Positions 60,127 to 64,000 of a DNA stretch of 64,000 nucleotides are shown here, one piece after another. The stretch spans positions 521,898 to 585,897 of the forward strand of contig NZ_BSTJ01000001.1 of assembly GCF_030269445.1 (NCBI RefSeq), written 5' to 3'. Every line of letters starts with the position of its first letter. Position 1 is the first letter of the stretch. The notes under the pieces are model-generated. The model ran no database searches. It worked only from the letters and a program-made list of their open reading frames with translations, and had not been told where the DNA came from. The DNA comes from Actinoallomurus iriomotensis (GTDB lineage: Bacteria; Actinomycetota; Actinomycetes; Streptosporangiales; Streptosporangiaceae). Position numbers and translations under genes: made by a program.

Positions 60127-60566
60127 TCAGCCGCGCTCCGGGGGTTCGGAGTGCGTCGGGGCGGCGATGCGGTTCCAGGCGTTGATCATCGCCACCTGTC
60201 CCACCAGGTGCGCGACCTCCTCCGGCTTGAAGGCCGCCGTGACGGCGTTCCAGGTCTCGTCCGACACACCGCTGGGCAGTTCCGTCGCCGCCTCCGCGTA
60301 CGCCAGGGCCGCGCGTTCGGCCTCGGAGTACAGCTTCGACTCCCGCCACGCGGTCAGCTGGAACACCCGGTCCTGGGTCTCGCCGATCTCCAGCGCCTCG
60401 TGGACGTGCATGTCGATGCAGAACAGGCAGCCGTTCATCTGCGAGGCGCGGATCTTGACGAGTTCGCGCACCTTCGGGTCCAGCGGCCCCTTGCGGATGG
60501 CCGTCTCGGTGTGGATGAACGCCCGGTAGAGCTCCGGTGCGACGTCGGGAACGCTGTACGTGTCAT
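60127..60566 (-). pseudogene. carboxymuconolactone decarboxylase/AhpD-like gene, frameshifted near the start
   Basis: The body from TYSVPDVAPELYRAFIHTET through KVRELVKIRASQMNGCLFC to the end is a full AhpD-like protein (CxxC in CLFCIDMHVHEAL), but this frame has no ATG or GTG before residue 34 or so. The ATG at 60566, with GGAGGA upstream, is in the wrong frame by one base; adding one base after it would give an ordinary start. The internal ATG at 60471 would leave 114 residues without the first helix. It is the expected target of the adjacent ECF41 factor. Confidence 0.65.
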
Positions 60567-60635
60567 GGGTCCTCCTGCGTCGGAGGGAGTGACCACTGTG
60601 GCGTGCCCCTTGATTCCCTCGCTTCGCTCGGTCAT
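60564..60635 (-). repeat. leader mini-ORF repeat, copy 4
   Basis: Starts at the ATG at 60635 (MTERSEGIKG...), preceded by AAGGGAAGA, and runs in frame to the ATG at 60566. Nearly the same in DNA and peptide as copy 2 at 6236-6307; the frame then does not match the decarboxylase body. Confidence 0.65.
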
Positions 60636-60666
60636 GGGTCTTCCCTTCTCGATCGTTCGCCAGGGA

Positions 60667-60693
60667 GACGAGACAGCCGGGTCCGGTGTGACG
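60667..60693 (-). promoter_or_regulatory. ECF41-type promoter
   Basis: Reverse strand CGTCACA (60693-60687), 16-base spacer, CGTC (60670-60667). The known ECF41 target is TGTCACA-N15/16-CGTC; one mismatch. It starts 3 bases past the ECF41 gene stop and faces the decarboxylase gene. Confidence 0.7.
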
Positions 60694-60695
60694 AT

Positions 60696-61559
60696 CTACG
60701 CCGCGGAAATTCTCACGTGGGCGAGTTTGTCCGGGTTGAGCTGCCGATGCAGCGCCAGGATCCGGCCGTCCTCCGCGATGTCGTACGTGTCGACGCAGAA
60801 GAGCACGCCCGCGCGGTACAGGCCCAGTGCCGGCTCGCCGCCGACCTCCAGCGGCACGACGGTCGCCGGCGCGTGCCGCCGCCCCGTGCGCAGCATGACC
60901 ATCGCCACCCGCTCCCCGCCGACGATCAGGCGGCGCGCCGCCGTCACCCGGCCGCCGCCGTCCGTGACGTACACCGCCTCCGGATGCAGCAGCGCGACCA
61001 GCCCGTCCAGGTCACCGGACTCGTACGCCGCGCGGAACGCCGCCAGCACCCGCGCCCGCTCGGCGCCGTCGGCGCGCGGCTGCCCCTTCGCCTCCGCGAT
61101 CCGCCGCCGGGCACGGGAGGCGAGCTGCCGCCCGGCGGCCGGGGTCGTGTCGAGCACCTCGGCGATCCGGTCGTGCGGCACCTCGAACACGTCGTGCAGC
61201 ACGAACGCGACGCGCTCGGCGGGAGTCAGGCGTTCCATCACCAGCAGCATCGCCGTGCTCACCGATTCGTCGACGAGCACCGGCTCCGAGGCGTCCGGGC
61301 CGGTCACGAGCGGTTCGGGCAGCCACGGTCCGACGTAGGTCTCCCGCCGTACCCGCGCCGACCTGAGGATGTCGTACGCCCGGCGCGCGGCCACGGTGAC
61401 GAGCCACGCCCGCAGGTCGCGCACGCCGGACAGGTCGGCGGACGCGGCCCGCAGCCAGACGTCCTGCTCGACGTCCTCGGCGTCGCCGACCGTACCGAGG
61501 AGCCGGTACGCCACCCCGAAGACCGCCGGTCGATGCTCGGCCCAGACCTCCTCCTTCAC
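60696..61559 (-). CDS. ECF41-family sigma factor with SnoaL-like C-terminal domain
   Basis: 287 residues from the GTG at 61559, chosen because the family begins close to EHRPAVFGVAYRLLGTVGDA; the ATG at 61622 would add 21 residues of no family likeness. Region 2: EDVEQDVWLRA and LRAWLVTVAARRAYDILRSA; region 4: LTPAERVAFVLHDVFEVPHD. The C-terminal SnoaL_2-like part (LLHPEAVYVTDGGG, then CVDTYDIAEDGRILALHRQ) is known in ECF41 to act as a built-in anti-sigma/activator module. Next to a carboxymuconolactone-decarboxylase-type gene, as is usual. Confidence 0.88.
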   Translation of the reverse strand: MKEEVWAEHRPAVFGVAYRLLGTVGDAEDVEQDVWLRAASADLSGVRDLRAWLVTVAARRAYDILRSARVRRETYVGPWLPEPLVTGPDASEPVLVDESVSTAMLLVMERLTPAERVAFVLHDVFEVPHDRIAEVLDTTPAAGRQLASRARRRIAEAKGQPRADGAERARVLAAFRAAYESGDLDGLVALLHPEAVYVTDGGGRVTAARRLIVGGERVAMVMLRTGRRHAPATVVPLEVGGEPALGLYRAGVLFCVDTYDIAEDGRILALHRQLNPDKLAHVRISAA

Positions 61560-61640
61560 GCCTTCGACGCTACAGCCCGGTCGTTCCGGGCCTGAATCAG
61601 CGTCAGCCGGTTCTTCTAGCAACCGGCACGGGAGGTCGCT

Positions 61641-63146
61641 TCACTGTCCCTTGTCATTGAGCCACCCGCACACCCAGTAGCGGTCGTCGGAGTCCCGTTC
61701 GATGATCCATTGGTTGTCGACGCGCCCGGCGGTCCTCCCGGTGTCGGGGTCCTGCTGGGTGAGGGTGGCCTCGACGCTGAGTTCGTCCGCGCCCGTCGGG
61801 ATGGTGTACGGCTTCATCTTCCATCGGGCGACGTAATAGCCGTTGAGGGCGAACCCGAGCAGGCCGGAGCGCAGCCGTGGGCAGGTCGCCGCTCGCAGCT
61901 GCGTCATGTCGTGGTCGGCGAGGCCGTCCATGTACTTCTTGAACACCCGGTTGATGGCGTCGGCGCTCATCGAGGTGGGCGCCGGAGTGGCCGGGTAGGT
62001 GGTGGCAGGGGCCGATGGTGTGTACTGCGGGGCCGGCGAGGCCGGCGTGGTGGCGGTACCGGAGTCGCCCGGCTCGGAGTTCGGCCCCGTCGCGCCGCGC
62101 TTGGAGTCCGGCCACAGCGACACCACGACCCCGAGGGCGATGACGACCGCGACGACCGCCACGGCCACCCCGACGTACAGGAGAGGGTTCGTCGGCCGGG
62201 TGCCGACGGGACCGGTCGCCCGCAGCGTCGGCGGCAATGGCATCGCGAATGGACCCGGCGGCGGCGCGGGCGAGGACGCCGATGCCGGCGGGGGCGGTGG
62301 AGGGGCGACCCGTGTCGGCAATGGTTCGGCGTCGCGGCCGAGTTCGGTGAGAAGCCGGTGGGCGTCGTCGGCGTTCAGCCGCCGCGCCGGGTCCTTGTCG
62401 AGGAGCCCCGCGAGGACGGCCGTGAGCGGTCCGGCGTGGACGAACGGGTGCGGGTCCTCGGTGGCGATGGCGACGAAGATCCCGCCGGTGTTGGCCCCGC
62501 CGAACGGCACCCGCCCTTCCACGGCCGCGTACAGGGTGGCTCCGAGCGACCACAGGTCGGTTTCGGGGGTGGCGTCCTGCCCTCGAACCTGTTCGGGGGC
62601 CATGAACGCCGGTGTCCCGAGGATCGCTCCGGACCGGGTGAGGGTGCTGTCGCCTTCGAGGGCGGCGATGCCGAAGTCGGTGAGGACGACCCGCTCCCCC
62701 TCCAGCAGGACGTTGGCGGGTTTGACGTCCCGGTGGACCACACCGGCGGCGTGCGCGGCTCGTAGTGCCGTCAGCATCTTCGTCCCCAGAGCGGCCACGG
62801 CGCCGACGTCCAGCCGCTGGTGTTCGCGGAGGAGGTCCTGGAGGGATCCGCCTTCGACGTACTCCATGACGATCCACGGCCGGCCGCCGACGGTGAGCCG
62901 GTCGTGGACGGTGACGATCCCGGGGTGTTTGAGCCGCGCGGCGGCCCGGGCCTCCCGTTCCAGGCGCGCGTAGAAGGTGGCCCGTTCGCCCTCGTCGACG
63001 CCGTCGGGGAGCCGCAGCTCCTTGATCGCGACGGTTCGGTCGAGGTCGGCGTCCCAGGCCCGCCACACGACGCCCATCCCGCCGCGGCCGATGACGTCGA
63101 GCAGCCGGTACCGCCCCGCCAGGAACTCGTCAGGGTCGGTGCGCAT
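61641..63146 (-). CDS. receptor-type Ser/Thr protein kinase (PknB-like)
   Basis: 501 residues. Kinase domain 10-260: GRGGMGVVWRAWD, VAIKELRLP, VVHRDVKPANVLLEGE, LTDFGIAALEGD and GTPAFMAPEQVRG, all catalytic residues present. Pro-rich linker, one transmembrane segment (LLYVGVAVAVVAVVIALGVV near 335), a Thr/Pro-rich stalk, and an outside domain of about 120 residues (INRVFKKYMDGLADHDMTQL...) of the NTF2-like type. It lacks PASTA repeats, so it senses something other than cell-wall fragments. Start at the ATG at 63146. Confidence 0.9.
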   Translation of the reverse strand: MRTDPDEFLAGRYRLLDVIGRGGMGVVWRAWDADLDRTVAIKELRLPDGVDEGERATFYARLEREARAAARLKHPGIVTVHDRLTVGGRPWIVMEYVEGGSLQDLLREHQRLDVGAVAALGTKMLTALRAAHAAGVVHRDVKPANVLLEGERVVLTDFGIAALEGDSTLTRSGAILGTPAFMAPEQVRGQDATPETDLWSLGATLYAAVEGRVPFGGANTGGIFVAIATEDPHPFVHAGPLTAVLAGLLDKDPARRLNADDAHRLLTELGRDAEPLPTRVAPPPPPPASASSPAPPPGPFAMPLPPTLRATGPVGTRPTNPLLYVGVAVAVVAVVIALGVVVSLWPDSKRGATGPNSEPGDSGTATTPASPAPQYTPSAPATTYPATPAPTSMSADAINRVFKKYMDGLADHDMTQLRAATCPRLRSGLLGFALNGYYVARWKMKPYTIPTGADELSVEATLTQQDPDTGRTAGRVDNQWIIERDSDDRYWVCGWLNDKGQ

Positions 63147-63266
63147 GCGGGGATCGTACTGACCGGCCGACCTCAAAAGAACGTTTTCGTCTATAAAGTG
63201 GCGGGGACCACCGGCGTCAGCCGGGGCTCCTCACGCAGGTAGCTGAGCGACGAGATCGCCGAAAGA

Positions 63267-64000
63267 TCAAGTCGCCAGGTCCGACAGGGGCACGTCCGGG
63301 TCGGCGAGGCGGGCCTTGTCGACGGGCTCGCCGGAGCGGATGAGCGCCTGGATGTCGCCGGTGACGTCCCAGACGTTGACGTTCATCCCGCCGACGACGC
63401 GGCCGCCGGACAGCCAGAAGGCGATGAACTCCAGGTCGTCGGAGTCGCCCGAGACGTACGCGGACGGGTCCTTGCCGCGGTACACCACCTCGTCGTAGTC
63501 GCCGGCCCAGTCGCCCGAGGCCTCCATGCCGAGCTCGAACTGGTCGGTGTAGAAGTAGGGCACCTGGTCGAAGGCGACGTCGTGGCCGAGCATAGAGCGG
63601 GCCGCCGCGGGACCGCCGTTCAGGGCGTTCGCCCAGTGCTCGACGCGGATGCGGCGGCCGAGCAGCGGGTGCTGGGCGTTCGCGACGTCGCCGGCGGCGA
63701 AGATGTCCGGGTCCGAGGTGCGCAGCGCCGCGTCGACCAGCACGCCGTTGTCCACCTCCAGCCCCGCCTCCTCGGCGAGCGCGGTGTTCGGCACCGCGCC
63801 GATGCCGACGATCACGACGTCGGCGGGCAGCTCGACCCCGGAGTTGGTGAGGACCGACGTCTCGGTGATCTCCGCGACGCCGTCGCCGAGGGTGAACTCC
63901 ACCCCCTGCCGCCGGTGCACGGCGCCGAACACCTGGCCGAGCTCCGGGCCGAGCACGCGGTGCAGCGGCGTGGCCTCCGGCTCGACCACGTGGACGTCGT
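63267..64000 (-). CDS. FAD/NAD(P)-dependent ferredoxin-reductase-like oxidoreductase, C-terminal part (partial)
   Basis: 244 codons lie in the window; the 5' end is off the right edge. VVEPEATPLHRVLGPELGQV, DVVIVGIGAVPNTALAEEAG, LRTSDPDIFAAGDVANAQHP (second FAD motif) and VEHWANALNGGPAAARSML are the pattern of the rubredoxin/ferredoxin-NAD+ reductase group (RhlE/BphA4-like). Its C-terminal reductase domain is complete. These enzymes pass electrons from NAD(P)H to a ferredoxin, often for a P450 or dioxygenase; none is seen here. Confidence 0.88.
   Translation of the reverse strand, partial: DVHVVEPEATPLHRVLGPELGQVFGAVHRRQGVEFTLGDGVAEITETSVLTNSGVELPADVVIVGIGAVPNTALAEEAGLEVDNGVLVDAALRTSDPDIFAAGDVANAQHPLLGRRIRVEHWANALNGGPAAARSMLGHDVAFDQVPYFYTDQFELGMEASGDWAGDYDEVVYRGKDPSAYVSGDSDDLEFIAFWLSGGRVVGGMNVNVWDVTGDIQALIRSGEPVDKARLADPDVPLSDLAT

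Noticed and set aside
60435-60635. 66-residue ORF from the leader ATG as a separate protein
   Set aside because: After the cassette part the sequence is the wrong frame of the decarboxylase gene; Ser/Arg-rich shadow.

Overview
High-GC actinobacterial chromosome segment. The evidence is the strong third-position GC bias, abundant GTG starts and ATGA/GTGA overlaps, twin HTH-DUF5753 regulators, a LAL-type LuxR regulator, a RsbW-like ATPase, SigE-family and ECF41 sigma factors, a urease cluster without ureE, and an IdeR-type iron box. Nothing looks phage-derived or plasmid-derived. The gene style fits a Streptosporangiales/Thermomonosporaceae-like organism, but that placement is inference.

Layout. 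1-6.7 kb: start of a gamma-glutamyltransferase (reverse), then a tight forward operon (NUDIX-HTH regulator, J-like/kinase-like fusion, VWA protein, divergent PurA-like synthetase), an MFS permease and a small Cys-tailed protein. 6.7-10.2 kb: two PH-domain membrane proteins and a CPA2 antiporter (reverse). 10.2-17.4 kb: MarR regulator beside an MFS remnant, divergent XRE-cupin/aminotransferase pair, questin-oxidase-like gene, two convergent DUF5753 regulators, a secreted anchor-C protein. 17.6-31.4 kb: tRNA-Met(CAT), RsbW-like ATPase, LAL regulator, alpha/beta hydrolase plus GMC oxidoreductase, a patch of decayed genes, FAD-linked oxidase, sulfite-oxidase-like enzyme, SigE, tRNA-Asn. 32-44 kb: glycoside hydrolase, efeOB iron uptake under an IdeR box, principal-type sigma factor next to dnaG interrupted by a 154-residue mini-intein, ABC ATPase, LOG-family protein, large membrane protein. 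44.2-48.7 kb: urease ureABCFGD. 48.7-58.1 kb: S9 peptidase, MarR/efflux/isochorismatase operon, TetR with divergent MFS and APH(6)-like kinase, two alpha/beta hydrolases. 58.2-64 kb: SigE-family sigma factor with a membrane partner, ECF41 sigma factor with its carboxymuconolactone-decarboxylase target (frameshifted near the start), Ser/Thr kinase, end of a FAD/NAD oxidoreductase.

The most notable items are: (1) the intein inside the DnaG zinc ribbon, which splits the zinc-ligand set so that splicing should be required for a normal zinc site; (2) the NUDIX-HTH / J-kinase / VWA / PurA-like operon, which looks like an undescribed nucleotide-metabolite or stress system; (3) a family of short coupled leader ORFs (peptides beginning xxERSE) found four times in the window, twice stitched between genes by ATGA/GTGA overlaps; (4) an ECF41 promoter correctly placed in front of a carboxymuconolactone decarboxylase gene whose ATG is out of frame with its body; (5) an 18-bp perfect palindrome followed by TGCAT boxes at exact 12-base spacing ahead of the RsbW-like gene.
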